DNA of 12,765 bases from Faecalibacterium sp. CAG:74. GTDB taxonomy: Bacteria > Bacillota > Clostridia > Christensenellales > Aristaeellaceae. Below are positions 1 to 6,401 of this stretch, piece by piece. The translations under genes were made by a program, and so were the position numbers. The stretch covers positions 1 to 12,765 of the forward strand of contig FR899805.1 of assembly GCA_000437595.1 (NCBI GenBank), given 5' to 3'. The notes under the pieces are model-generated. The model did not search any database. It saw only the letters and a list, made by a program, of their open reading frames with translations, and was not told the origin of the DNA. Numbering within the stretch: the first letter of the stretch is position 1; the number at the start of each line of letters is the position of its first letter.

Positions 1-1
1 G

Positions 2-240
2 CATGATGACCATGCGCCCATCCACAATCACATTGTGTTCAGCGCCGTTTCGCTGGACTGCACCCGCAAATTCAAGGATGTGCTTCGCTCCGGCAAAGTC
101 GTTGCGGAGCTGAGCGACAGCCTCTGCCGCGAACATCGGCTCGCCATTGTCGAAAATCCGCAGGACAAAACCGTCTCATACGACAAGTGGCAGGGCAGCA
201 GCGTCCGTATCACCAGCCGCGACACGATTCGCATGATGTC
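2..240 (+). pseudogene. Relaxase (MobP-like mobilization nuclease), internal fragment
   Basis: The frame is open from the window edge. Residues 1-13 read HDDHAPIHNHIVF, the HxDxxxxHxH metal-binding motif of relaxases that nick oriT during conjugative mobilization. The following stretch (SLDCTRKFKD, LCREHRLAIVENPQDK, KWQGSSVRITSRDTIRMM) matches my memory of the region after that motif in MobP-family relaxases of clostridial mobilizable elements. Homology stops abruptly at about 240. The frame then continues as unrelated sequence to a stop at 298, antisense to the end of the HNH gene. The relaxase C-terminal region, usually a few hundred residues, is therefore missing. The N-terminus lies outside the window, so its state is unknown. 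Break and neighbouring cargo suggest loss by insertion or replacement. The family call is confident; the exact break point is good to about 10 bases. Confidence 0.8.
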
Positions 241-245
241 ACCAA

Positions 246-1505
246 TTATAGTCCATCATAATTTTCCCAGCGCCATCTTAAAAAATCACGATTTGTGAAG
301 TCTGGCAAGAAGATTTTTTTAGGAAATGCTGAACCATAATCATTTCGTGCTTTGGGGGATAAATCAATATCGCCATCTGGAGAAATTCGTAAATGCCCAG
401 TATCAAAAAGAGTATGAATGTCAACTCGCATTGCAAATCCATTAGCAATAGTATCTTCACCGTTATACTTGAATGGTTTAATGTGAGCTGCTTCAAGTAT
501 TTCTGGCATTTCAGCATTTGTGATTACGCAACATCGACAAGCTGCCAGAACATCTCTTCTGAAATGCGCTTGATTTGGGCGGCTTACAGTTTGCCGAACT
601 CGCTTACGTTCCACTTCGCTAATGACTTGACTCTCACGCATAACCTGAAGCACACGGTTTATATCGTCAGTTTCATTGTGAGTAGAAATAATTTGATAGA
701 TTTCATCAACAAGTTCAGGGTTGATACTGTAATGCTCAAAGGCATTGCCCTCATATTTATGTTGAAGCAAATATCCGTAATTTGTTAAAAACAAGAGAAA
801 TTCTCTTGCCATTCTATGGTCATTTGCTCCTTCACAACAATTTGGCCAGCGGTCAATGTTGATCTCTTTGTTTCTGTTCCACATGATGAAGTTGACATAG
901 TCATTAACAGTTACGCCACGAGTACCAGAGAGAGGAACAATAATTTTTTGTAGTTCAATTGGCTGAATATAACCTTGTTCAGGAGAACGTCTATTGAGTT
1001 CATAAATGACCTGAAGAAGCAGTTTTAGAGGTGTTAGGAACAGCCCGTGGGAAGTCCAATCTCGACAGATAGCAGGGGACATAATGGCAGTGTTGGGCAG
1101 CGTGAGAGTTTGGATGGTTACTGCTGCAAACTCAGCTTGTGATATTTGATGTGATGCAACTTCTCGGCCAAAGTCCGTGAGCTCAATCATGCCGTGAGTT
1201 TCTTTCGGAATTAGTCGAACGGCTTTCCAATACTGTCCAGAGTTACGAATAAGATTCCGGCTCCCGGAGCGCAAATCAACATTCAATCCAGCATTTACAA
1301 CATCTTTAGTGAGGTCGTCCATCTCGTGTGCAAATTCAGATGAACTAAAATGCAAATGCGAACGCTCAAGCTTATACATCCGTTGAAGAACGCCAAGCAA
1401 AACAACGGGGTCATTTAGACCCTCAGTACAAGTCAAACATGCCCATTGCCATTTAAAATTTGAGAACGGCTTAACCGGAACAAATGTCTTATCTAACATG
1501 TACAT
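246..1505 (-). CDS. HNH-family restriction endonuclease
   Basis: A 419-residue protein with a C-terminal HNH_2-type nuclease domain at about residues 315-375. EAAHIKP gives His341, IANGFAM gives Asn355 and DIHTLFD gives His364. A Cys cluster (CRCC, 323-326) precedes them. Such domains bind one metal ion and cut DNA. The N-terminal 300 residues I do not recognise; they may hold DNA recognition and look partly helical. The gene follows two cytosine-5 methyltransferases in the same operon. The stop of the second methyltransferase and this ATG share a base (TAATG), so this is most likely the cognate restriction enzyme of a type II system. A GAGGAG ribosome site sits only 2-3 bases before the first ATG but 8 bases before the second ATG (1499), so translation may start there. 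Codon use is more AT-rich than in the chromosomal genes to the right. The stop lies about 6 bases inside the relaxase break. Confidence 0.83.
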   Translation of the reverse strand: MYMLDKTFVPVKPFSNFKWQWACLTCTEGLNDPVVLLGVLQRMYKLERSHLHFSSSEFAHEMDDLTKDVVNAGLNVDLRSGSRNLIRNSGQYWKAVRLIPKETHGMIELTDFGREVASHQISQAEFAAVTIQTLTLPNTAIMSPAICRDWTSHGLFLTPLKLLLQVIYELNRRSPEQGYIQPIELQKIIVPLSGTRGVTVNDYVNFIMWNRNKEINIDRWPNCCEGANDHRMAREFLLFLTNYGYLLQHKYEGNAFEHYSINPELVDEIYQIISTHNETDDINRVLQVMRESQVISEVERKRVRQTVSRPNQAHFRRDVLAACRCCVITNAEMPEILEAAHIKPFKYNGEDTIANGFAMRVDIHTLFDTGHLRISPDGDIDLSPKARNDYGSAFPKKIFLPDFTNRDFLRWRWENYDGL

Positions 1506-2428
1506 TACTCCTCATAAAGATTGAACTGTTTAGCAACAGCGTACCCTAAAAGAACAGGGACAGCATTACCGATTTGTCTGTATACTGAGGAACGGTTGCC
1601 TTGAAATTCATAGTCCAAAGGAAAACTTTGAATAGTTGCCAACTCTCGACAAGACATCCTGCGTGCAGCTGTAGGATGTGGGAGAATTACAACGCCACCT
1701 TTATCATCGCCACGAGCAGTAACGGTAGGAGCAGGCATATCTGGATTCAGTGGCCTGTGACCGATATATCCATTAAAGGATAGCTTATATTTAGAGTAGT
1801 TATGGTTTGGCAGATTATTTGGCAAATCGGGGTCAGGAATATCTTTAAGAGCATCAGATACACTAACCCAACGCGGTAAGCCATTGGCACCGTCTTTACT
1901 ATTAGTTGGTGAAGGATATTTATACTCAAAATGAACATCCTTGCGCACACCAACAATAATCACACGCAGACGAGTTTGTGGCACACCATAGTCAGCTGCG
2001 TTTAAAACACGATACTGTACATTGTAGCCTATGCTTTGGAAGTCGTCGAGAATCATCTGAAAGACTTTACCTTTACCGATGCTGAGAATTCCTTTAACAT
2101 TCTCAGCAAGAAAAAATTTGGGATTCTTATCCCGAATAACACGAAGTAACTGCTTATACAATACATTGCGCTCATCATCGACATGGCGTTTTGTATTTGC
2201 AACTGAGAAACCCTGACATGGAAAGCCGCCAATTACAATATCGCAATCCGGAATATCACTTGTTGAAATCTTTGATATATCTTCACAGACGATATGATTG
2301 CCTATGTTCTTCTGATACGTCTCGACCGCGTCTCTATACAAATCGTTAGCCCAGAGAATTTGATGACCAGCCTTAATGAAACCGAAATCCAGACCACCAG
2401 CACCACTAAAGAGAGAAACAACTCTCAT
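1505..2428 (-). CDS. DNA cytosine-5 methyltransferase (second of two)
   Basis: A 307-residue m5C methyltransferase that moves a methyl group from S-adenosylmethionine to C5 of cytosine, protecting host DNA. The motifs stand in the usual order: motif I SLFSGAGGLDFGF (5-17), motif IV GGFPCQGFS with the catalytic Cys, motif VI AENVKG, motif VIII QTRLRVIIVG, motif IX around CRELATIQSFP, and motif X QIGNAVPVLLGYA. The target recognition region between VIII and IX is short and includes the usual PAPTVTARG-type element. It overlaps the upstream methyltransferase by ATGA (2425-2428), has its own AGGAGG site 10 bases before ATG, and runs directly into the HNH gene. The sequence is close to the upstream copy over motifs I-VIII, so the two are paralogues. 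Two m5C enzymes beside one nuclease often mean an asymmetric site with one enzyme per strand; specificity cannot be read here. Confidence 0.93.
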   Translation of the reverse strand: MRVVSLFSGAGGLDFGFIKAGHQILWANDLYRDAVETYQKNIGNHIVCEDISKISTSDIPDCDIVIGGFPCQGFSVANTKRHVDDERNVLYKQLLRVIRDKNPKFFLAENVKGILSIGKGKVFQMILDDFQSIGYNVQYRVLNAADYGVPQTRLRVIIVGVRKDVHFEYKYPSPTNSKDGANGLPRWVSVSDALKDIPDPDLPNNLPNHNYSKYKLSFNGYIGHRPLNPDMPAPTVTARGDDKGGVVILPHPTAARRMSCRELATIQSFPLDYEFQGNRSSVYRQIGNAVPVLLGYAVAKQFNLYEE

Positions 2429-3369
2429 GGAAGTTTTTCCTCCTGTTCAACTCGCACAAGTTCTTTGCCGAGCTGTTCAGCAAAAAGAACCGGTACAGCA
2501 TTACCAATCTGTCGATAGCATGAATTCATAGTTCCGTGGAATTCAAAATTTTCAGGGAATGTTTGCACACTTGCACTCTCTCTGATGCTCAAGCGGCGTT
2601 TTCCATTGTAGTGCGGAATAGCGCAAACTCCGCCTTTACCATTGCCGCGAGCAAGGATTGTCGGTGATGGCTTGTTGGGGTCAGTTTGACGGTGACCAGT
2701 AAAGTTCCTGTATTCTACTTTGTACGCTGAGTAAATATGATTTGGAAGATTATTAGGGGTATCAGGGTCTGGCAAATGCCCGATGGCTTCTTGAATAGTC
2801 ACCCATTTTTGGCGTCCGCCTAAGGCGTTCTTGTCATATGAAGGTTGCGGAAAGTGGAAGAGCATTTTTTCGCCTAAATCCTTGCGTTGACCGATGATGA
2901 TAACCCTTTGCCTTGTCTGAGGAACACCATAATCAGCCATGTTGACGAGGTGCTTTTCGGTATAATAACCTGCCTCACCGAAGTCAGCAAGGATTTGCTT
3001 AATTGCTTCGCCATTACCAAGGCTTAAAATTCCTTTGACGTTTTCTGCAATAAAGAACAATGGCTGCTTGATGCGAATTGTATCATAGAAAAAACGGTAA
3101 AGCTGATTTCGCTCGTCCGCTAACGTTCGCATACGATTTGCAAGAGAAAAACCTTGACAAGGAAATCCGCCAACAACTACTTGAGGAGTAGGGAGACTAT
3201 CAATATTGATATTTTTGATATCTCCGCAGATGATATGGTCGCCGATGTTTTGCCTATAGGTTGCAACTGCATCTTTGTCAATATCGTTTGCCCAGATGAC
3301 TTTGTTGCCAGCACGAATGAGTCCCAAATCCAATCCACCTGCGCCACTGAATAATGACAGTATCCTCAT
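2425..3369 (-). CDS. DNA cytosine-5 methyltransferase (first of two)
   Basis: A 314-residue m5C methyltransferase and the first gene of the operon. Visible motifs are I (SLFSGAGGLDLGL, 5-17), IV (GGFPCQGFSLAN, catalytic Cys), VI (FIAENVKGILS), VIII (QTRQRVIIIGQR), the target-recognition element PSPTILARG, IX (SIRESASVQTFP) and X (YRQIGNAVPVLFAEQL). All catalytic motifs look intact and the length is typical for a compact type II enzyme. The start follows an AGAGG site and lies 60 bases downstream of a strong promoter, so the modification enzymes are made before the nuclease, the common order in such operons. No controller (C) protein gene is present. The copy differs from its neighbour mainly in the recognition region, in line with a duplicated gene whose two products read different strands or overlapping sites. 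Its AT-richer composition relative to the chromosome supports horizontal acquisition. Confidence 0.93.
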   Translation of the reverse strand: MRILSLFSGAGGLDLGLIRAGNKVIWANDIDKDAVATYRQNIGDHIICGDIKNINIDSLPTPQVVVGGFPCQGFSLANRMRTLADERNQLYRFFYDTIRIKQPLFFIAENVKGILSLGNGEAIKQILADFGEAGYYTEKHLVNMADYGVPQTRQRVIIIGQRKDLGEKMLFHFPQPSYDKNALGGRQKWVTIQEAIGHLPDPDTPNNLPNHIYSAYKVEYRNFTGHRQTDPNKPSPTILARGNGKGGVCAIPHYNGKRRLSIRESASVQTFPENFEFHGTMNSCYRQIGNAVPVLFAEQLGKELVRVEQEEKLP

Positions 3370-3428
3370 GATGTACTACCTCTTACCATCAAGAATAATT
3401 GGCTTACATGTATAACAAGCCCATAATA

Positions 3429-3457
3429 ATTATAACGCAAAAATGGTGGAAAAGCAA
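3429..3457 (-). promoter_or_regulatory. Sigma-A-type promoter of the restriction-modification operon
   Basis: On the minus strand TTGCTT (3452-3457), a 17-bp spacer and a perfect TATAAT (3429-3434). It points into the first methyltransferase. An 8-bp palindrome TACATGTA (3405-3412) lies just after the expected start site and could be an operator; that is speculation. Confidence 0.75.
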
Positions 3458-3702
3458 TACGAGTGACTGCCTGATTGAAACGCCGGTCATGCTGGCGGCA
3501 TTCTACGGTTTGCGGCGCAGCGAAGCCGTGGGACTGCGCTGGGATGCCATCGACTTCCAGCAGAACACCATCACGATTCAGCACACGGTGATTGCGTGCA
3601 GGCTGAACGGGAAGTACGAGGTCATCGCCCGCGATACCACGAAAACGAAGTCAAGCCGCCGGACGCTGCCGCTTGCAGCGCCAATCCGGAAGTATCTGCT
3701 GA

Positions 3703-3894
3703 ATACGATTTTCGCATTCGTCTGCGCCATCTGCTTGTGCCTTTTTGATTTTGTCGTCCGCTCATTCCATTTAGCGTAGCGCTGCTACGCTGCATTCCAT
3801 TTAGCGTAGCGCTGCTACGCTGCATTCCATTCGCGTTAGCCAAAATGCAAAAATTCACTTCGCATCTTTGCGCATTCTCATCCGAAAATCGTAT
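3703..3894. mobile_element. MITE-like non-autonomous insertion inside the integrase
   Basis: The ends are perfect 12-bp inverted repeats: ATACGATTTTCG at 3703-3714 and its reverse complement at 3883-3894. Weaker similarity continues inward (GCATTCG / GATGAGAATGCG). Excising 190 bp, counting an AT as target duplication, or 193 bp restores the integrase reading frame, which is strong evidence that this is an insertion and not part of the gene. It encodes no transposase. Its centre is the 30-bp tandem repeat with hairpins described separately. The parent transposase family is unknown. Confidence 0.72.
3763..3832. repeat. Two and a third tandem 30-bp repeats, each with a hairpin
   Basis: Two identical 30-bp units (3763-3792, 3793-3822), then the first bases of a third (CATTCCATT). 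Each unit holds AGCGTAGC-GCT-GCTACGCT, an 8-bp perfect stem with a 3-base loop (3773-3791 and 3803-3821). The copies abut with no spacers, so this is not CRISPR. Confidence 0.9.
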
Positions 3895-4318
3895 GATTTG
3901 CAGGTTCGGCAGGCGGAGAACCGCAGACTTTGCGGCAACTGCTATTGCAAGGATTATGAAGGCTATATCTGCATCAATGAGATGGGGTATCTGCTGAATC
4001 CGAACAGGGTATCAGCGATGTTTGAGCTGACGCTTCAGCAAAACCCTCTGCGGCATATTCGCTTTCATGACCTGCGGCACAGCAGCGCGAGCTTGCTGCT
4101 TGCGAACCATGTGCCGCTCAAACAGATTCAGGAGTGGCTGGGGCACAGCGATTTCAGCACGACGGCGAACATCTACGCACACCTTGATGTGGCTTCCAAA
4201 CAGAACACAGCAGAAGCAATGCTGCATGGACTGGGATTGGAAGAAGAATGAGGCTGCTTCCAAACGAACATGCACCGAGGCGTGAGCAGACGAAAATAGG
4301 ATGAGATTCGAGCCCAAT

Positions 4319-4359
4319 AAAAAATTCGGCTAAACAACACACTTGTCATTTAGCCGAAT
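4319..4359 (-). terminator. Rho-independent terminator after tRNA-Ser(CGA)
   Basis: The 11-bp perfect stem ATTCGGCTAAA (4324-4334) pairs with TTTAGCCGAAT (4349-4359) around a 14-base loop. Read on the minus strand it is followed by six T. It begins 2 bases after the CCA of the tRNA. Confidence 0.85.
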
Positions 4360-4360
4360 G

Positions 4361-4449
4361 TGGCGGAGACGGTGGGATTCGAACCCACGGACCCTTGCGG
4401 ATCAACTGATTTCGAGTCAGTCCCGTTATGACCGCTTCGATACGTCTCC
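4361..4449 (-). tRNA. tRNA-Ser(CGA)
   Basis: An 89-nt class II tRNA with encoded CCA. The acceptor stem GGAGACG/CGTCTCC closes with discriminator G. The anticodon arm is ACTGA-CTCGAAA-TCAGT with anticodon CGA, reading UCG serine codons. A long variable arm (GATCCGCAAGGGTC) and the T-loop GGTTCGAATCC are present. A second copy of its 5' half lies 180 bp upstream, and the only convincing promoter is upstream of that half copy (4657-4685). The tRNA is therefore presumably cut from a longer transcript that runs through the half copy. Its 3' end faces the dead integrase. Confidence 0.95.
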
Positions 4450-4467
4450 ATAAATATCTTCACTGCG

Positions 4468-4504
4468 AATCTCCGGAGATTGGAGAGAACAGCAGGAGAG
4501 AACA
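4468..4504. repeat. Palindrome and short direct repeats between the two tRNA-Ser copies
   Basis: AATCTCCGGAGATT (4468-4481) is a perfect 14-bp palindrome. It is followed at once by the direct repeats GGAGAGAACA (4482-4491 and 4495-4504). Further symmetry lies to the right: TGGAAGCCTTCCA near 4563 and a 6-bp stem in CCTTGAAAATCAAGG. Such short repeats next to a duplicated tRNA core resemble recombinase arm-type sites of an attP; that reading is inference. Confidence 0.5.
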
Positions 4505-4587
4505 AAGTATTTAGTTCGAGCCCCAAGAGCCCTGCAAGCCTTGAAAATCAAGGGATTGCCATTGGAAGCCTTCCAGCATGGATTCAC

Positions 4588-4630
4588 GATTTCGAGTCAG
4601 TCCCGTTATGACCGCTTCGATACATCTCCA
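4588..4630 (-). pseudogene. 5' half of tRNA-Ser(CGA), duplicated attachment-site core
   Basis: Matches 4408-4450 of the intact tRNA region at an offset of exactly 180 bp. The two are identical over 36 bp (4588-4623), then show one G-to-A change, then match again over 6 bp. On the minus strand it starts like the tRNA 5' end and runs through the D-arm and anticodon loop (CTCGAAATC), where identity stops. No 3' half follows, so it cannot fold into a tRNA. A duplicated tRNA half ending at the anticodon loop beside an integrase is the usual trace of site-specific integration. The single change in the acceptor strand (GGAGATG) suggests the copy no longer matters for function. Confidence 0.85.
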
Positions 4631-4656
4631 CACGCTGTCCATAGAACAGCTTATTT

Positions 4657-4685
4657 AGTATAGCACAATTTCTCGCATTTGGCAA
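4657..4685 (-). promoter_or_regulatory. Promoter for the tRNA-Ser region
   Basis: Minus strand TTGCCA (4680-4685), a 17-bp spacer and TATACT (4657-4662). It lies about 27 bases before the half tRNA copy and about 210 bases before the intact tRNA. I found no comparable promoter between the two copies. Confidence 0.7.
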
Positions 4686-4729
4686 GCGCTTTTTTCGGAA
4701 TCTGCAAAAATCCGCGCAAAAAGCAGAAA

Positions 4730-4770
4730 TCCGGCGCGGATACCGCACAATTTGAGCATAACGCGCCGGA
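4730..4770 (-). terminator. Possible terminator after the dehydrogenase gene
   Basis: TCCGGCGCG (4730-4738) and CGCGCCGGA (4762-4770) form a perfect 9-bp stem with a 23-base loop, starting 8 bases after the stop codon at 4778. On the minus strand the next bases are ATTTCTGCTTTTT, a poor T-run, so this may be a weak terminator or only an mRNA 3' structure. Confidence 0.4.
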
Positions 4771-4777
4771 ATCAGCT

Positions 4778-5725
4778 TTATTTTTCGTACTTGAAGAATC
4801 CTTCGCCGCTGCTCTGTCCGAGTTTGCCCGCGTCAATGTACTCCTTCAGCATCTTGTCCATGCCCTTGAAGTTATACGGCGCGAGGAATGACGGAATCTT
4901 CAGGTACATTTTGACGATGTTGTGTGCCGTCGTCAGCCCGACGGTGTCCAGAATGTGGAATGGCCCCTTCGGCGCGCCTGTGCCCAGCGTCCATGCCTTG
5001 TCGATGCTCTCCGGGTCGGAAATGCCGTTGACGTACAAGTCCATCGCCGAGAACAGCAGCGGCACAAGCATCGAGTTGAGCAGATAGCCGGATTTTTCCT
5101 TGCGGACGGGCAGCGCAATCATGCGGATGTCGTTAGCAAACTGCATTACCGTGTCGAAAACCTTCGGGTCGGTCTTGCTTTGCGCCATAATTTCCGCAAT
5201 GTTGTTCTTCCAAATGGAGTTCGCGAAGTGCAGCGACAGGTACTCGTCGGGACGCCCGGTGTACTTGGCAAATTTCGACGGCAGCAGGGTGGAGGAGTTC
5301 GTCACCAGCACCGTCTTTGCGGGCATCAGCGGCGCGAGCTTCTGGTAGAAGCTGATTTTGTCCTCCACGTTCTCCGCCATCGACTCGATGACGAGGTCAG
5401 CGTCTGCAACCGCCTTCGCCATATCGAGTTCGAGGTGAGTGTTCTTGTACGCCGCTTCCACCTTCTCAAGGCATTTTTTCGGGTCGAAGCCGTCGAAATC
5501 CGCGATACCGTTCGCCCAATTTGCGGGCGTTTGACCGTCAGGCGTTGCCATCAGGTTGATGGTGTCGATGTACACCTGATGCAGGTGGTCAAGTTTGGGC
5601 TGTGTGCGCCCGATGCTGCCCTCACTGCGCAGCCAAATGGTCACGTCGAATCCGCAGTATGCGCTCTGGAAAGCAATTTGGCTGCCCAGCACACCGCCGC
5701 CCGCTACCACCACTTTACGAATCAT
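4778..5725 (-). CDS. 3-hydroxyacyl-CoA dehydrogenase family protein (stand-alone)
   Basis: A 315-residue cytosolic NAD-dependent dehydrogenase of the 3-hydroxyacyl/3-hydroxybutyryl-CoA family, which interconverts 3-hydroxyacyl-CoA and 3-ketoacyl-CoA. The N-terminal Rossmann fold starts at VVVAGGGVLGSQIA (5-18). NSSTLLPS (143-150) supplies the substrate Ser, LHFANSIW holds catalytic His166, and Glu178 stands 12 residues later, the usual His-Glu spacing. KSGYLLNSML (211-220) carries the conserved Asn. The C-terminal helical domain follows from about residue 205. The segment of about residues 35-100 is longer and less typical than in butyrate-pathway Hbd enzymes, so the exact substrate is open. 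No crotonase, thiolase or bcd/etf genes are nearby. The start at 5725 is chosen for the GGGAG site 8-9 bases upstream and because homology begins there; the frame stays open 48 codons further but that stretch contains the promoter. Confidence 0.88.
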   Translation of the reverse strand: MIRKVVVAGGGVLGSQIAFQSAYCGFDVTIWLRSEGSIGRTQPKLDHLHQVYIDTINLMATPDGQTPANWANGIADFDGFDPKKCLEKVEAAYKNTHLELDMAKAVADADLVIESMAENVEDKISFYQKLAPLMPAKTVLVTNSSTLLPSKFAKYTGRPDEYLSLHFANSIWKNNIAEIMAQSKTDPKVFDTVMQFANDIRMIALPVRKEKSGYLLNSMLVPLLFSAMDLYVNGISDPESIDKAWTLGTGAPKGPFHILDTVGLTTAHNIVKMYLKIPSFLAPYNFKGMDKMLKEYIDAGKLGQSSGEGFFKYEK

Positions 5726-5786
5726 CAAAAAATCTCCCTTCTCGTGAACCGTGCGCACTTGGCGCAAATGGTTTCTTTCTGACAGA

Positions 5787-5815
5787 ATTTTATCATATTC
5801 GGATACGATTGACAA
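5787..5815 (-). promoter_or_regulatory. Promoter of the dehydrogenase gene
   Basis: Minus strand TTGTCA (5810-5815), a 17-bp spacer and TAAAAT (5787-5792), about 60 bases before the ATG at 5725. This supports transcription as a single-gene unit. Confidence 0.75.
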
Positions 5816-5993
5816 GTGGTTTGATAAAATTTTGCCGATGGGAGGGGAATTTTGCCGTGCGCACCCCAAGTGGTGGATATGCCCAAAGTAGGTTAGTTCA
5901 GCAGCACAAAAAGTTAGCGAGGACGATCCCGAAGCAGCGCCCGCAGGCGCGTTCCACTTTCAACAATGAAAACCAAGAAACATGGGAGTGCAC

Positions 5994-6101
5994 ACCGAAG
6001 GGGTCAAGGGGGCGACCGCAGACATTCGTCTGTTTTCATTGCCCCCTCGTCTCCTCCGCAGAGGCGAAATTCCTGCGTATCGCAATGTGCTAACATAATA
6101 G
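5994..6101. repeat. Dispersed intergenic repeat, copy 1
   Basis: Shares a run of blocks in the same order with 10947-11036: CCGAAGGGGT, AGGGGG, CCCCTC, TCCGCAGA, GCGAAA, TGCGT, GCAAT and a closing AT-rich piece. Internal stems such as GGGGGC/GCCCCC and CCTC-CGCA-GAGG are kept although the bases differ, which looks like compensating change in a folded repeat. This copy has an extra ~20 bases in the first loop, itself able to fold (AGAC-ATTC-GTCT). Confidence 0.6.
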
Positions 6102-6118
6102 GAAAGAACTGCTACTCG

Positions 6119-6343
6119 GTCGCGCCAATAGGCGCGACAATGTTGAGGTGATGGAAAGAGCAAGTTGGGGGGCGCATCTGCGGATGCGCAAAGTTACTGG
6201 CAGGGACGCTTCGCTGCCTGCACCTTGTTGACTTCTCTTTTTGAGTGGGTTTGACGAGCAGCAGTTGGGGCGTTGCCCCAAATTCCAAAAGGGAGCTCCG
6301 CCCCTTGACCCCGCAAGGGGCAGATGAAAAGGGACGAAGTCCC
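6119..6343. repeat. Hairpin-dense intergenic stretch
   Basis: This part of the 676-bp gap between the dehydrogenase and uvrC has no credible gene. It carries a row of perfect short stems: GTCGCGCC/GGCGCGAC (6119-6138), GCGCATC/GATGCGC (6172-6189), GCAGG/CCTGC (6200-6221), TTGGGGC/GCCCCAA (6265-6281), CCCCTTG/CAAGGGG (6301-6320) and GGGAC/GTCCC (6331-6343). The last 70 bases are an imperfect tandem duplication of 40-bp period: AAAAGGGA...CCCCTTGACCCC starts at 6287 and again at 6327. Function unknown. Similar GC-rich hairpin repeats are common between genes in this bacterial group, as far as I recall. Confidence 0.7.
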
Positions 6344-6401
6344 CCCCTTGACCCCCTTTCGCGCGATTGAGTTGAGCGCTTCGTCATGCTTTTTTCGCGT
6401 G

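Larger units (their letters stand above)
3465..4251 (+). pseudogene. Tyrosine recombinase/integrase, N-terminally truncated and split
   Basis: The catalytic half of a Tn916/phage-type site-specific integrase. The left part (about 3465-3704) holds AAFYGLRRSEAVGLRWDAID, which carries the first catalytic Arg, followed by the beta-sheet region. The right part (3895-4251) holds HDLRHSSASLL (catalytic His/Arg, 4066-4080), GHSDFSTTANIYAHLD with the nucleophile Tyr at 4174-4176, and ends with a normal stop. The N-terminal arm-binding and core-binding domains (usually some 180 residues) are absent: homology begins where the restriction-modification operon ends. Between the two parts a ~190-bp element is inserted. 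The left part reads in the frame starting at multiples of 3 and the right part one base later, so removing 190 or 193 bp rejoins them in frame. The gene was therefore intact here before the insertion and is now surely dead. It lies just before tRNA-Ser, a usual place for an integrase relative to its attachment site. Confidence 0.87.

Noticed and set aside
246..3369. A controller (C) protein or an orphan antirestriction gene in the operon
   Set aside because: The three genes overlap by 1-4 bases and leave no room, and no small helix-turn-helix frame is seen around them.
3763..3832. Possible CRISPR array
   Set aside because: The 30-bp units abut without spacers and no cas genes are nearby.
4922..5782. 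A 286-codon plus-strand open frame
   Set aside because: Mirror frame of the dehydrogenase gene.
5602..6093. A 163-codon plus-strand frame entering the gap before uvrC
   Set aside because: It starts inside the dehydrogenase gene on the other strand and crosses its promoter and the repeat copy; no recognisable domain.
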